Positions 16,680 to 26,043 are shown, counted from the stretch's first letter. The stretch is 64,000 nucleotides of DNA from CBDDHT01 sp965227905 (GCA_965227905.1 OZ245780.1:1612001-1676000), one strand, 5' to 3'. Notes: a model not told the origin generated them from the sequence alone. Numbers and translations are program-made.

Positions 16680-19364
16680 TTATCGTGTCCGGGGATTTGC
16701 GGCTGTCGTGTCCAGCTTGAGCGTCTTCAATGCCTTCGTATGTGTCTCCTGCGGCTCATGGCCGTCGCGAACCAATGCCTCTACCGCAGCCAATGCAATG
16801 TGGTAGCGATCGACTTCGAAGAAAGCCCGCAGATCTGGACGCTTGTCGCTGCGCCCGAAACCATCTGTCCCGAGTGTGACATAGGTTGCCTGCACATAAG
16901 GTGAGATGAGCTGCGGGAGAGCGCGCACATAGTCGGTCGCAGCCACGACCGGGCCTTGTCCGTCGAGGCAAGCCTCCACATATGGTTTGCGTCTTGCTGC
17001 ATCGGGGTTGAGCCGATTCTGACGCTCGCATTCCTCACCGTCCCGTGCCAATTCGGCAAAGCTCGTGGCGCTGAAAATGTCGGAGGCAATGCCGAATTCC
17101 TGTTCGAGCAGATCCGCCGCCGCAAGCACTTCCATCAGGATCGTGCCCGATCCGATGAGGCGTGCGCGTGGCTGGTCGTTCGCACTGCCACGGCTCGCGA
17201 TCTGGTACATGCCCTTGACGATGCCGTCTTCCGCGCCTTCGGGCATGGACGGCTGTGCATAGTTCTCGTTCATAACCGTGATGTAGAAGAACTCATCGAT
17301 CTGCTCTTCCATCATCCGGCGCATGCCGTAGTCCATGATGACGGCAAGCTCATAGGCATAGGCTGGATCGTAGCTTCGGCAATTTGGCACCGTGGATGCA
17401 ATCAATTGGCTGGAGCCGTCTTGGTGCTGAAGGCCCTCGCCGGAAAGGGTGGTCCGTCCTGCGGTAGCGCCGAGGAGGAAGCCGCGCGAGCGCTGGTCGG
17501 CTGCCGCCCAGATCAGGTCGCCGACGCGCTGAAAGCCGAACATCGAATAGAAGATGTAGATCGGCAGCATCGGCAATCCGTGCAGGCTGTAGGAGGTTGC
17601 CGCGGCGGTCCAGGACGACAAGGCGCCGGCCTCGGTAATGCCCTCTTCGATTAACTGGCCGTCGGCAGCTTCCTTATAGTAGAGCATCGATTTAGCGTCC
17701 TCGGGCTCATAGAGCTGACCCTCCGGCGCATAAATGCCGATCTGCCGGAACAGATTGTCCATGCCGAATGTGCGGGCTTCATCGGCGACGATCGGCACGA
17801 TGCGTGGGCCGAAGGTCTTGTCTTTCAGGATTCCACTCATCATGCGTACGGCAGCCATCGTCGTGGACATGTCCTTGCCGTCGGCAGTCAGCGCGAATTT
17901 GGCGTAGGCATCGAGATCGGGAACAGCGGCCAGGCTTTCCTTGGAAGCCTTACGGACTCGAGCCGGCAAATAGCCGCCAAGAGCGGCGCGCCGTTCACGC
18001 AGATATATAAGCTCCTCACTGTCCTCGGTCGGCGTGATAAAATTCATTTCCTCGACGTCCTGATCGGACAGGGGCAGGTCGAAGCGGTCCCGGAATTCAT
18101 AGAGGCCTGGCGTCGCGATGCTCTTGGCCTGATGCGCGATCATGCGGGATTCGCCCGCACTGCCCATGCCGTAGCCCTTTTTTGTTTTCGCAAGAATGAC
18201 AGTGGGGCGGCCCTTATGCGCCTTGGCGGCGGCAAAGGCTGCGTAAAGTTTGCGGAAGTCGTGTCCGCCGCGTTTCAGCGCATTGATGTCCGCATCTGAC
18301 ATGTGGCTGACGAGGGCTTTGGTTCGCTCGTCGGCATCGAAGAATTTGGCCCGGTTATAGTCGCCGTCCTTGGCGCCCAGATTCTGGTACTGACCGTCGA
18401 CGGTCTCCGCGAAGCGGCTGAGCAGGACATGGTCTGTGTCTCGAGCGAACAACTCGTCCCACTCGGAGCCCCATAGAACCTTGATGACATTCCAGCCGGC
18501 GCCGATAAAGAGAGACTCCAACTCCTGGATGATCTGGCTGTTGCCGCGAACCGGACCGTCGAGACGCTGCAGGTTGCAGTTCACGATGTAGGTCAGGTTG
18601 TCCAAACCTTCCCGTGCGGCAAGCGTGAGGCCGGCAATGGATTCGGGCTCGTCCATCTCTCCATCGCCAAACACGCCCCACACATGACGTCCTTCGTTAT
18701 TGGCAAGATTGCGCGCCTGCTGGTAGCGCATGTAGCGGGCCTGATAGACTGCACTGAGTGGGCCAAGCCCCATCGAGCCGGACGGCAACTGCCAGAAATT
18801 CGGCATGAGCCAAGGATGCGGGTAGGAGCACAATCCATTGCCTGCTACTTCCTGGCGATACAATGCGAGCCGCTCTTTGCTGAGCCGTCCTTCCAGATTG
18901 GCGCGGGCATAAACACCGGGCGCGCTGTGCGGCTGGAAATAGACGAGATCGCCCGCGAAATCGTCAGTTCTGGCGCGGAAGAAGTGGTTGAAGCCCGTCT
19001 CGAAGATCTCTGCCGCGGATGCAAAGCTGGCGATGTGTCCCCCAAGACCGCCAAAGGCTTCATTCGCGCGAACAACGATCGCCAGCGCGTTCCAGCGGAT
19101 GATCGATGTGAGGCGGTTTTCGATTTCGATATTGCCCGGATAGAGGCCCTGATCGCTTACTTCGATCGTGTTTCTGTAGGCCGAGAACGGTTTCTCGGCG
19201 GTCGAGAAGCCGTTTACGCGCGATGTCTGTTCCAGTTGATTCAGAATGAACTGGGCACGCTCTTTACCGCCAACCTGTGCAAGCGCAAGGAGGGAATCGA
19301 TCCACTCCTGGGTCTCTAGCGGATCGATATCGCCTGTTTCGGTCCTCTTTTGCGTACTCATCAT
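16680..19364 (-). CDS. aceE: Pyruvate dehydrogenase E1, homodimeric type
   Basis: 894 aa, the usual length for homodimeric AceE. It decarboxylates pyruvate with thiamine diphosphate and acetylates the E2 lipoyl group. The ThDP motif begins GDGEMDEPES and continues to NCNLQRLDGPVRGN. FGFQRVGDLIWAAADQ and LSGEGLQHQDG are conserved AceE blocks. I chose ATG 19364 because GAAGG lies about 8 nt upstream; TTG 19370 and ATG 19361 are alternatives. Many alphaproteobacteria instead use the two-subunit PdhA/PdhB form, so this AceE-type enzyme is worth noting. The divergent neighbour is an Lrp-family regulator. Confidence 0.95.
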   Translation of the reverse strand: MMSTQKRTETGDIDPLETQEWIDSLLALAQVGGKERAQFILNQLEQTSRVNGFSTAEKPFSAYRNTIEVSDQGLYPGNIEIENRLTSIIRWNALAIVVRANEAFGGLGGHIASFASAAEIFETGFNHFFRARTDDFAGDLVYFQPHSAPGVYARANLEGRLSKERLALYRQEVAGNGLCSYPHPWLMPNFWQLPSGSMGLGPLSAVYQARYMRYQQARNLANNEGRHVWGVFGDGEMDEPESIAGLTLAAREGLDNLTYIVNCNLQRLDGPVRGNSQIIQELESLFIGAGWNVIKVLWGSEWDELFARDTDHVLLSRFAETVDGQYQNLGAKDGDYNRAKFFDADERTKALVSHMSDADINALKRGGHDFRKLYAAFAAAKAHKGRPTVILAKTKKGYGMGSAGESRMIAHQAKSIATPGLYEFRDRFDLPLSDQDVEEMNFITPTEDSEELIYLRERRAALGGYLPARVRKASKESLAAVPDLDAYAKFALTADGKDMSTTMAAVRMMSGILKDKTFGPRIVPIVADEARTFGMDNLFRQIGIYAPEGQLYEPEDAKSMLYYKEAADGQLIEEGITEAGALSSWTAAATSYSLHGLPMLPIYIFYSMFGFQRVGDLIWAAADQRSRGFLLGATAGRTTLSGEGLQHQDGSSQLIASTVPNCRSYDPAYAYELAVIMDYGMRRMMEEQIDEFFYITVMNENYAQPSMPEGAEDGIVKGMYQIASRGSANDQPRARLIGSGTILMEVLAAADLLEQEFGIASDIFSATSFAELARDGEECERQNRLNPDAARRKPYVEACLDGQGPVVAATDYVRALPQLISPYVQATYVTLGTDGFGRSDKRPDLRAFFEVDRYHIALAAVEALVRDGHEPQETHTKALKTLKLDTTAANPRTR

Positions 19365-19510
19365 TATCAACCCTTCGTTTCGAGCCGTGCCGCTTCGTGC
19401 CTGATCCGTCGTGAATACGCGAATTCTGACATTATTTTTTGCCGTTCTTATGTGGTTCTTGACAATTTGGCAGCATAAACTGCTTTCAGAAGAATATGGA
19501 GCAGCACGTC
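19365..19510. promoter_or_regulatory. Divergent aceE / Lrp-family regulator promoter region
   Basis: About 146 bases separate the two divergent start codons. It is moderately AT-rich and includes TTGACAATTTGG (19459-19470) on the plus strand, a plausible -35 for the regulator. A binding site for the Lrp-type protein would be expected here, but I could not define one. Confidence 0.45.
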
Positions 19511-19981
19511 ATGCCGTATGATGGCTTGGACGCCACCGATGTGAAGATTCTGAGGGAATTCCAGGCCGATGGACGGATTTCGAATGCCGATTTGGCAAAA
19601 CGGATCAACCTGTCGCCATCCCCGTGTTTGAGCAGGGTTCGCAGTCTCGAGCGCGAGAGTGTTATCGATCGCTATGTCGCAATTTTGCAGCCAAGCAGCG
19701 TCGGGTTGTCGTTGAGTGTCTTTATCCGTGTCGGTCTTGAGCGACAGATTGAGGAGAATCTTGAACGCTTCGAAGCAAAGATGGACGAGTACCCCAACGT
19801 CATGGAGTGTTACCTGATGTCGGGGGAGTCGGATTATCTCTTGCGCGTAGTGGTGAAAGACATCACCGAGCTACAGGAATTCATCATTCAGGAGCTAACG
19901 AAAATTCCGGGTGTGGCGAACATTCAGTCGAGTTTCGCCCTCAAACAGGTCAAGTACAAAACGGCATTGCCGCTAGAGTGA
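19511..19981 (+). CDS. Lrp/AsnC family transcriptional regulator
   Basis: 156 aa from ATG 19511, which has GGAG 9 nt upstream. An in-frame ATG at 19496 would add five residues but places that GGAG inside the gene. The N-terminal helix-turn-helix (about residues 3-60) contains DLAKRINLSPSPCLSRVRSLE. The C-terminal RAM ligand-binding domain includes VMECYLMSGESDYLLRVVV, a typical Lrp/AsnC motif. Divergence from aceE suggests it controls the pyruvate dehydrogenase operon in response to an amino acid or related metabolite; that target is inferred from position. Confidence 0.88.
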   Translation: MPYDGLDATDVKILREFQADGRISNADLAKRINLSPSPCLSRVRSLERESVIDRYVAILQPSSVGLSLSVFIRVGLERQIEENLERFEAKMDEYPNVMECYLMSGESDYLLRVVVKDITELQEFIIQELTKIPGVANIQSSFALKQVKYKTALPLE

Positions 19982-19994
19982 GCTGTTCTCGATC

Positions 19995-20339
19995 TCAATG
20001 ATACCAGGGATTGTATGAGACGCCCGTGACTTGTCGTCCGTCATGGTCCAGAGCGCAGGTGCTCGCGCCAGACATGATCGAGCCGTCGGACTCAATCGAA
20101 AGTGATTTTGTGTCTGCATCTGACGGACCAAACGGTTCTGCAACAAGTCCGAGATCATTGGCCATCCGTGTCGCTTCGGAAAGCTCCAGCCCGACCACTG
20201 TTGGACGACAGAATCCCGCAATGACGCGCTCAGATTCCGAAAACACCGTATAGGCGTATACACCGAGGCTGATCAGCACCAGAACCGCATAAAGAATGAT
20301 CTGGATCGTAATCCATCGACGGCTTCTGCGTGTGGACAT
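19995..20339 (-). CDS. Small membrane-anchored protein, unknown
   Basis: 114 aa. A basic N-terminus (STRRSRRW) precedes one transmembrane helix (IQIILYAVLVLISLGVYAYTV, residues 12-32), so it is probably a signal anchor with an N-in orientation. The soluble part of about 80 residues has two cysteines (GFCRPT, STCALD). It lies 24 nt after the larger membrane-protein gene on the same strand, so the two are probably co-expressed. No family recognised. Confidence 0.65.
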   Translation of the reverse strand: MSTRRSRRWITIQIILYAVLVLISLGVYAYTVFSESERVIAGFCRPTVVGLELSEATRMANDLGLVAEPFGPSDADTKSLSIESDGSIMSGASTCALDHDGRQVTGVSYNPWYH

Positions 20340-20363
20340 AAACGTGACACCTTCGATACGGAC

Positions 20364-21305
20364 TCACCCGGCGAAAATCGGGATCTCGAATTCGGCGGAG
20401 AATTTCGGATCGTTCTTGCCGGTCGTGCGCATGCGGATTTTCCAGATCACTTCAGCGTCGCCTTCCGTGGGCCCCGATGACGGGGCATCACTCGGGATCT
20501 CGAACCGGACCGGTATCGTAATCCAATCGTCCACCTTGTTCAGTTGGGCCGTCGCGATGCTCTCCTCCAGCTCGAAGAAGGGTGTGATGTCGCGAACGTC
20601 GGAAATACGGCGCTCCTCTTCGTTTGGCGTATGAATGCTCTTGCTCCATTGCCGTGTAAAACCGGTAACGCTGACGAAAATGGGGCGTTTCGGTTTTCTT
20701 TTGAAGCGTGCCCGCACCAAACCCATGAACGTTGTCCCCGGACGTCCGGGAAGAGTCTCAATCGTGAGCGTCGAACGGCCGAACCGAATCCAGTCGGCCG
20801 TTTTCGTGAGGGCGGTGTAGACCGTCAATAGCCCGATCAGAACGAGTGCGGTGATAAGGATGAGTATGGGAAACGATCCGTCCAAGAGCTGTTCGCCGCG
20901 GTCGAACGCCATGAATCCAAGGGCCGCCCACCAGTTGATTCCAAAGAACCAAAGAAACAACAGGGCACCGAAAGAGGAATAGGTGATCGATCCGTCTGCC
21001 CATTGCCGGTCGTTCATCCACGGCTCGGTAACATTCTGCAAACGAAGCTGTGCAATGCGGCGTCGGTTCATCGTTGGCTCGAACAGCAAAGCATAGATGC
21101 CGTAGGCGCACAGACCGAGGGCGAAGAGTGTAGCCTCGGCCACGAACAGCGCGGGGACGAGCGGCAGATCCTCGTTCAGGTGCCACGATGGAATGTTCAA
21201 TAGGACGGCAACAAACAGAACGACCCCCATCGCCAGAAGGATGGTGGCGATCAAACGGAGGCCGATATTCTTATTCACTGCTGGATACCGTATCGCTGTT
21301 TCCAT
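20364..21305 (-). CDS. Multi-pass membrane protein with soluble C-terminal domain
   Basis: 313 aa. Four hydrophobic segments are visible: near residues 15-38, 50-72, 110-128 and 145-165. A cytoplasmic or periplasmic domain of about 140 residues, rich in beta strands and ending in alternating charged strands, follows. No motif or family recognised. It heads a two-gene unit with the small anchored protein downstream. Confidence 0.65.
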   Translation of the reverse strand: METAIRYPAVNKNIGLRLIATILLAMGVVLFVAVLLNIPSWHLNEDLPLVPALFVAEATLFALGLCAYGIYALLFEPTMNRRRIAQLRLQNVTEPWMNDRQWADGSITYSSFGALLFLWFFGINWWAALGFMAFDRGEQLLDGSFPILILITALVLIGLLTVYTALTKTADWIRFGRSTLTIETLPGRPGTTFMGLVRARFKRKPKRPIFVSVTGFTRQWSKSIHTPNEEERRISDVRDITPFFELEESIATAQLNKVDDWITIPVRFEIPSDAPSSGPTEGDAEVIWKIRMRTTGKNDPKFSAEFEIPIFAG

Positions 21306-21508
21306 ATCTGCTAGCTCGCAATGAGGGAGCGCGGGACTTCGGTCAAGCCAGGCGTTGCAGGCCAGCAGACCTTCTGCCCATCATCGGCAAGTCGCCGGCA
21401 TCCCGGCATGGCGAACGCCACCGCAGGCAAGCGAGGATCCAACGACCTCTTTTGTCTGTTGCGGTAGCGCCCGGCCCGCCGCCGATGCCGGGTCAACTGA
21501 AAAGTCCA

Positions 21509-22345
21509 TCAGTCGTTTCCGAACATGATGCTGACCCGTGCTCTGATCTTGTGAAGATCGAGGTCGCCGATATTGCCTTGCTGGGGCGGTGTACTGTGAC
21601 CGAACGGGAGAGATCCGACGCCGCCGAAATTCTCATAGAGATAGTCGGCACCGATAATGAGGTCGGGCGTCACCGCATATTCGATTCCCCCGCCGACCGC
21701 GAGGCCTGTGATCGTATCGCTGTCGCTGTGGTTCTGGACGAATGTCTGGTTGGCGTCATCGTCGAATACTGAGGCGCGTTCCTCCCATTGAACCTTAAGA
21801 AGTGCTGCGCCGATGGTCCCGAAGAAGAGGGTCTTACCAGCAACATAACCAAGGCGGGCACGAAGGCTTGCCTGCCAGTCCAACTCAGCTTGTGAGCGGT
21901 GGCCGAAGACAAAATCTTCGCCATTGACCTGCTCTGTTCCACCGCCAGGTATGATGTTGATGGCATTAAGACGAGTCCAGTCAGTCTCAACACCAATGAG
22001 AAAGTTTCCCTGGGTGGTAAAATTGTAGCCGGTGTGAAAACCAAGCAGCCCGCTTTCGAAGTCCAGCTTGTCATTCCGTCCGGGAACGGGAACATCCTCG
22101 GTCGGGAGATTGGCAATATAGGGTATCCCGGAGAACATTGTCGCCGCGGTTCCCACATGACCGACATGGAATCCGAGATAGTAGCCGGCGAACGGGTTGC
22201 CCGGGTCTTGTGCCGCTGCCGGGCTTGATGCTGCAGCCAGTCCGATCAATGAGCAGGATAGAATTCGTCCTACTTGGCCTTTGATCCATCGTGCCGCTTC
22301 CGAAAACCCGTTTTTCTCGTTTGCTTTTCTTTGTCCGTTTGCCAT
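21509..22345 (-). CDS. Outer-membrane beta-barrel protein (Omp25/OmpA-like)
   Basis: 278 aa from ATG 22345 (GGAG and GAGGG upstream). A longer frame reaches 22480, but its extra 45 residues look non-coding. A signal peptide (hydrophobic ILSCSLIGLAAAS, cleavage after AAA) is followed by a glycine- and aromatic-rich barrel: YYLGFHVGH near the start, LLGFHTGYN, SLRARLGYVAGKTLFFGTIGAAL, and AVGGGIEYAVTPDLIIGADYLYENFG. It ends in amphipathic strand KIRARVSIMFGND. This is the pattern of the rhizobial Omp25/Omp31 outer-membrane barrels. The long upstream region carries two matching dyads. Confidence 0.8.
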   Translation of the reverse strand: MANGQRKANEKNGFSEAARWIKGQVGRILSCSLIGLAAASSPAAAQDPGNPFAGYYLGFHVGHVGTAATMFSGIPYIANLPTEDVPVPGRNDKLDFESGLLGFHTGYNFTTQGNFLIGVETDWTRLNAINIIPGGGTEQVNGEDFVFGHRSQAELDWQASLRARLGYVAGKTLFFGTIGAALLKVQWEERASVFDDDANQTFVQNHSDSDTITGLAVGGGIEYAVTPDLIIGADYLYENFGGVGSLPFGHSTPPQQGNIGDLDLHKIRARVSIMFGND

Positions 22346-22421
22346 TGCTCCGAACCCTCTCAAATCCCGCTGGGGCGTTTTTCTCGTTGAACTCTGAATA
22401 GCCGAGGGGCGGATTCTGAAA

Positions 22422-22439
22422 TTCATCCAGACGGATGAG
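22422..22439. promoter_or_regulatory. Dyad operator candidate 1
   Basis: TTCATCC-AGAC-GGATGAG: seven-base arms with a four-base spacer. It is the same pattern as the dyad at 22540, centre-to-centre 118 bp. Confidence 0.5.
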
Positions 22440-22539
22440 GTCGGATAATCGATTGATAACTGTTGTAAAAATGCCAACACCGTGGATTTCGGCCGAGAAT
22501 GTCTGGATCTCCAGATACCGGTGGGATAGGTCGGATTCT

Positions 22540-22557
22540 TTCATCCAAATGGATGAA
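22540..22557. promoter_or_regulatory. Dyad operator candidate 2
   Basis: TTCATCC-AAAT-GGATGAA: perfect seven-base arms with a four-base spacer, facing both the porin-like and LuxR-family genes. Confidence 0.55.
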
Positions 22558-22804
22558 GGCCGACTGAAAAAGCTGCTATAAGCAAGGGCACGGGACATCT
22601 GCATAGGGAGCGTTTGGGCAAAACGTTCGCTGGGTCACAGGGTGTCGAGCAAAGTCGCAAGTACGGAGTGGAATCTGCTGTGGTCGGCCGGTCATCGGCT
22701 TTGGGCTGCTGCTTTCCGCGTCTCAGAAACGAAAGTTCGAAAGCTCGCATTGTGGCCTCCTGTTTTTCAGCCTGTTCGCAGGCCGAAACGGAGATGTCCT
22801 GGTT

Positions 22805-23953
22805 ATGCAAGACGACCTCTTGGCGGCGATCGACACACTCTACGATTGTGTCGGCGACGATTTCGATCGTGAAAGAGCGCTAAAGACGTTTAGCGAGATC
22901 GCCGATGACAGTGGTGTGTTTATCTCAGATATTATGTCGGAACCGCGGGGATTCCTGACATTTGATGCATACAATATTCCTGAAGACTCCGTGAAAGAAG
23001 CGACATCCAGTTTCGACGAGCCCGATGACAACATCATGCTCAGGCTCTATCCGCTTTTGCCTGAAGGCGTGCCGACACTTGGACGGAGCTTCTACTCCGA
23101 TGAGGAGTATCGTAAGAGCGCGATGTATCAGAGAGCGTCAAAACCGTGGGGACTGCATAGCGAAGGTATTTGCGTTCTCTCGCGCGGTCCTGTCAGCGGC
23201 CGGATCTGTGGCTTCGTGCGGCACAGTCATCAGGACGAGCTGGATTCCGAAATCCTCAGACGCATCGGCATCGCCGGCAATCACCTACAACGAGCAATGG
23301 ATCTGCAACAGCGGATGGATCGGCTGGAAGAGATCGTGGTCCAGTCGAGCAACATTCTCGATCTGATCGAGTTCGGATTGGTGTTGTTTGGAGCCAATCG
23401 TACACCGTTTTACTTCAATGCTGCCGCTCGGGAGATCTTCGATGCCAGCGATGGATTGCGCCTACAGAAAAACAGGATGGTGATCGGCGACCGGCAAGCC
23501 AGCGAGCAGTTTGCGCAGTTGCTCAATTCGATTCACGAGCCAGGCCCGCATTTGCCGAATCGAACCGGCGGCATCATTGCGGTGCCACGTCAGTCACGCT
23601 CGCGGCCTTATAGTCTTATGATGGTTCCTCTTCGATCTCGCAGGCCCGACTTGGAAAGCACGACGGCTGCACTCTTCCTCTTTGATCCCGATGTCCGCAA
23701 AACTACTGTTATCGACCTCTTTGTCTCATCCTATACCCTGACGCGATCAGAGGCGGAGTTGGCGCATTGTCTGGCGCTTGGCGAGTGCTTGGATGCCATT
23801 GCAGTAAAAAGAGGGGTCAGCCGTAACACCGTAAAGTCGCAACTCCATTCCATTTTTGCAAAGACGGAAACGAGCCGTCAGTCCGAACTCGTGAGTTTGC
23901 TGTTGCGCTCAGTCGCGGGGATCGGTTTGCGATCGTCGGCGTCGTGGGAGTGA
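22805..23953 (+). CDS. LuxR-family transcriptional regulator with PAS-like domain
   Basis: 382 aa. The N-terminal half (about 1-165) resembles a ligand-sensing region seen in LuxR-type regulators. A helix links to a PAS-like segment (about 190-300, LVLFGANRTPFYFNAAAREIF). The C-terminal GerE/LuxR helix-turn-helix (about 310-370) reads YTLTRSEAELAHCLALGE, followed by GVSRNTVKSQLHSIFAKT. There is no receiver domain, so it is probably controlled by a ligand or partner rather than phosphorylation. It may act on its own promoter and the divergent porin gene through the paired dyads. Confidence 0.8.
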   Translation: MQDDLLAAIDTLYDCVGDDFDRERALKTFSEIADDSGVFISDIMSEPRGFLTFDAYNIPEDSVKEATSSFDEPDDNIMLRLYPLLPEGVPTLGRSFYSDEEYRKSAMYQRASKPWGLHSEGICVLSRGPVSGRICGFVRHSHQDELDSEILRRIGIAGNHLQRAMDLQQRMDRLEEIVVQSSNILDLIEFGLVLFGANRTPFYFNAAAREIFDASDGLRLQKNRMVIGDRQASEQFAQLLNSIHEPGPHLPNRTGGIIAVPRQSRSRPYSLMMVPLRSRRPDLESTTAALFLFDPDVRKTTVIDLFVSSYTLTRSEAELAHCLALGECLDAIAVKRGVSRNTVKSQLHSIFAKTETSRQSELVSLLLRSVAGIGLRSSASWE

Positions 23954-24068
23954 TGGCCGTTGTGGCCGGTGATGCTTGATTTCTCGATCGTCTGTCACAA
24001 AACAGCTTTTGCTCTCATCTGCTCTGGCTTATCGTGCTTCGTTCGTAAAATTCCTGGGAGGGGACATT

Positions 24069-24437
24069 ATGCCGATCGTGCGTATCGATATTCCAACGGG
24101 CTACTCGAATGACGTGAAGGACAGGATCAGGGAGGGGATCAAGGACGCAATCAACGTCGCTATCGATCCGGGACAGCAAGGCCGACATCCTGAGACCTGC
24201 AAATGGATCTACCCTTCGATCACCGAGGCGTATGGCGAACTTGGTGCTGGGTTGCCCACTGTGAGCATCGATACCAGACCGGGGCGCACAACCGAGCAGA
24301 AGATGCATTTATGCAGTCTGATTTGCGATCTCTTCGAGCGCGAGATGGGAACGCGTGACGTCTATGTCATCTTGCGAACCTCACCGTCCGAAGACCATAT
24401 CGCGGCAGGCGAACCGCTGCCTGTCTGGAAACCTTGA
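24069..24437 (+). CDS. 4-oxalocrotonate tautomerase-family protein
   Basis: 122 aa from ATG 24069, behind a GGGAGGGG ribosome site. The sequence begins MPIVRIDIPTGYS; after Met removal Pro1 is the catalytic amino-terminal proline of this superfamily. The length suggests two fused beta-alpha-beta units (about 1-60 and 61-122), as in cis-CaaD/MIF-type members, rather than a 60-residue 4-OT. The substrate is unknown. It lies 115 nt downstream of the LuxR gene and may share its control. Confidence 0.7.
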   Translation: MPIVRIDIPTGYSNDVKDRIREGIKDAINVAIDPGQQGRHPETCKWIYPSITEAYGELGAGLPTVSIDTRPGRTTEQKMHLCSLICDLFEREMGTRDVYVILRTSPSEDHIAAGEPLPVWKP

Positions 24438-24490
24438 CGTCTGTAAGTTAGCGGTAGGCGAACCGCGACTCTAAGGCACATTCGATCAAT

Positions 24491-24527
24491 GAGACCGCGA
24501 AAGCCGTTGGTTTTCGCAGGTCTTTTT
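24491..24527 (+). terminator. Rho-independent terminator
   Basis: Stem AGACC-GCGAAA pairs with TTTCGC-(A)-GGTCT across an approximately 9-nt loop and ends in a T5 run (24523-24527). It lies 54 nt after the tautomerase stop. Confidence 0.7.
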
Positions 24528-24629
24528 GATGATGACTGGCGCTCGCATTTGCACACAAGTGCGTGACAGGCCTTGCGTATTTCCTTGCTCCCCATTTATC
24601 TCCAATGATCTTTTCACGGAGCAAACTTG

Positions 24630-26006
24630 ATGACCGTGACTGAACCTGCACGATCGTCGTCCCTTGTGCGCGATCTCTATGACGATGTGACCGAAGCGCC
24701 GGTTGTCTTAAAACTGCCGTCTCGTGTCATGGCGGCGATCGAACGGCGGGAAGATATCGCCGAAGTCCTGATCAAGCTCATACAGCTCGCGGTGGTCCTG
24801 GTCTTCGCTGTTCTCTATGCACTCGCGCCAAAGCCCGGTTCATGGACCGATTTCACGCTCGTACCCTATGCCCTGACAGCCTATCTCCTGCTCACGCTTC
24901 TGGGGCTGGCGTGGGCCCTCAGGAGCCGATTGCCGGATTGGGCTGTCTACGTTTCGATTGTCTTCGACATGGGCCTGTTGATGACGCTGCTCTGGAGCTT
25001 TCATATCCAGTATGAGCAGCCCGCCTCCTTCATTCTCAAGTCGCCGACGCTTCTCTATGTCTTCATCTTTATCGCGCTGCGAACTCTGAGGTTTCAGCCC
25101 CGATTCGTCATCGCTGCAGGGCTCGCCGCTGCTATCGGTTGGCTGACCCTTGTCTTCTATGTGGTTACGATCGACCCCGATGATACGATGATCACGAGCA
25201 GCTATGTCACCTATCTGACGGACAATGCGGTGCTGCTTGGCGCTGAATTCGACAAGATCATCGCGATTCTGACCGTTACGTTCGTCCTGGCTCTCGTACT
25301 TAAACGCGGCCGAAGCCTGTTGGTACAGGCCGTCGCTGAAAGTGCTGCCGCGCGTGATTTCTCCCGCTTTTTCGATGAAGGCGTGGCGAGCCAGATCCGA
25401 GGTGCCGACAGCGAGATTGCGGCAGGTGAGGGGCTCAAACGCGAGGCGGCGATCCTCAATGTCGACATGCGTGGTTTCACGACATTGGCTGAAAAGATGC
25501 CGCCGGCCGATGTGATGAGCCTGCTTGCCGATTATCAGGCGCGGTTCGTGCCTGCCATTCAGGACCATGGCGGTACCATCGACAAGTTCCTAGGCGACGG
25601 GATCATGGCGACATTCGGCGCTGTCGAAGAGAACGAGACTTTCGCTGCCGATGCTCTTAGGGCGACAGACGCTATTATCGAAATTGCAGATGCCTGGTCG
25701 CGGGACCGCACTGCTGAAGGACTTGCACCGATTGCGGTCAATGCAAGCGTCGCCTCGGGCCCGCTGGTTTTTGGCGCGGTCGGAGGGCCGAATAGGTTGG
25801 AGTATACCGTGATCGGCTCGCCCGTGAATGCATCGGCGAAACTCGAGAAGCACAACAAGGAACTTGACGCGCGCGCCGTGACAACGGGCGAGACCTACGA
25901 TCTTGCCCTTGCGCAGGGCTACGCGCATGCCGCCGAACGACCACGTGTGCGTACGGCGATTGCAGGTCTGGGAGAAGACCGAGACGTTGTGGTTCTCAGT
26001 CGATAG
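24630..26006 (+). CDS. Membrane-bound class III adenylate/guanylate cyclase
   Basis: 458 aa from ATG 24630 (GGAG 8 nt upstream). It makes a cyclic nucleotide from ATP or GTP at the inner membrane. Residues about 50-230 hold six hydrophobic helices. A short helical linker leads to the catalytic domain (about 265-440): ILNVDMRGFTTLAEKMP has the first metal Asp, FLGDGIMATFG the second, and the domain ends with a nucleotide-binding block around NRLEYTVIGSPVNASAKLE. Substrate specificity is not clear from the residues I can place. It stands alone, with its own terminator-flanked unit upstream. Confidence 0.88.
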   Translation: MTVTEPARSSSLVRDLYDDVTEAPVVLKLPSRVMAAIERREDIAEVLIKLIQLAVVLVFAVLYALAPKPGSWTDFTLVPYALTAYLLLTLLGLAWALRSRLPDWAVYVSIVFDMGLLMTLLWSFHIQYEQPASFILKSPTLLYVFIFIALRTLRFQPRFVIAAGLAAAIGWLTLVFYVVTIDPDDTMITSSYVTYLTDNAVLLGAEFDKIIAILTVTFVLALVLKRGRSLLVQAVAESAAARDFSRFFDEGVASQIRGADSEIAAGEGLKREAAILNVDMRGFTTLAEKMPPADVMSLLADYQARFVPAIQDHGGTIDKFLGDGIMATFGAVEENETFAADALRATDAIIEIADAWSRDRTAEGLAPIAVNASVASGPLVFGAVGGPNRLEYTVIGSPVNASAKLEKHNKELDARAVTTGETYDLALAQGYAHAAERPRVRTAIAGLGEDRDVVVLSR

Positions 26007-26043
26007 TTTCTACCGACGCAGGGAATCGCCGGGTTTGAGTGAC

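Larger units (their letters stand above)
22346..22804. other. Long divergent intergenic region, porin / LuxR gene
   Basis: 459 bases between two divergent genes. It contains two near-identical 18-bp dyads (22422-22439 and 22540-22557), annotated separately. No open frame here looks coding. Confidence 0.5.
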
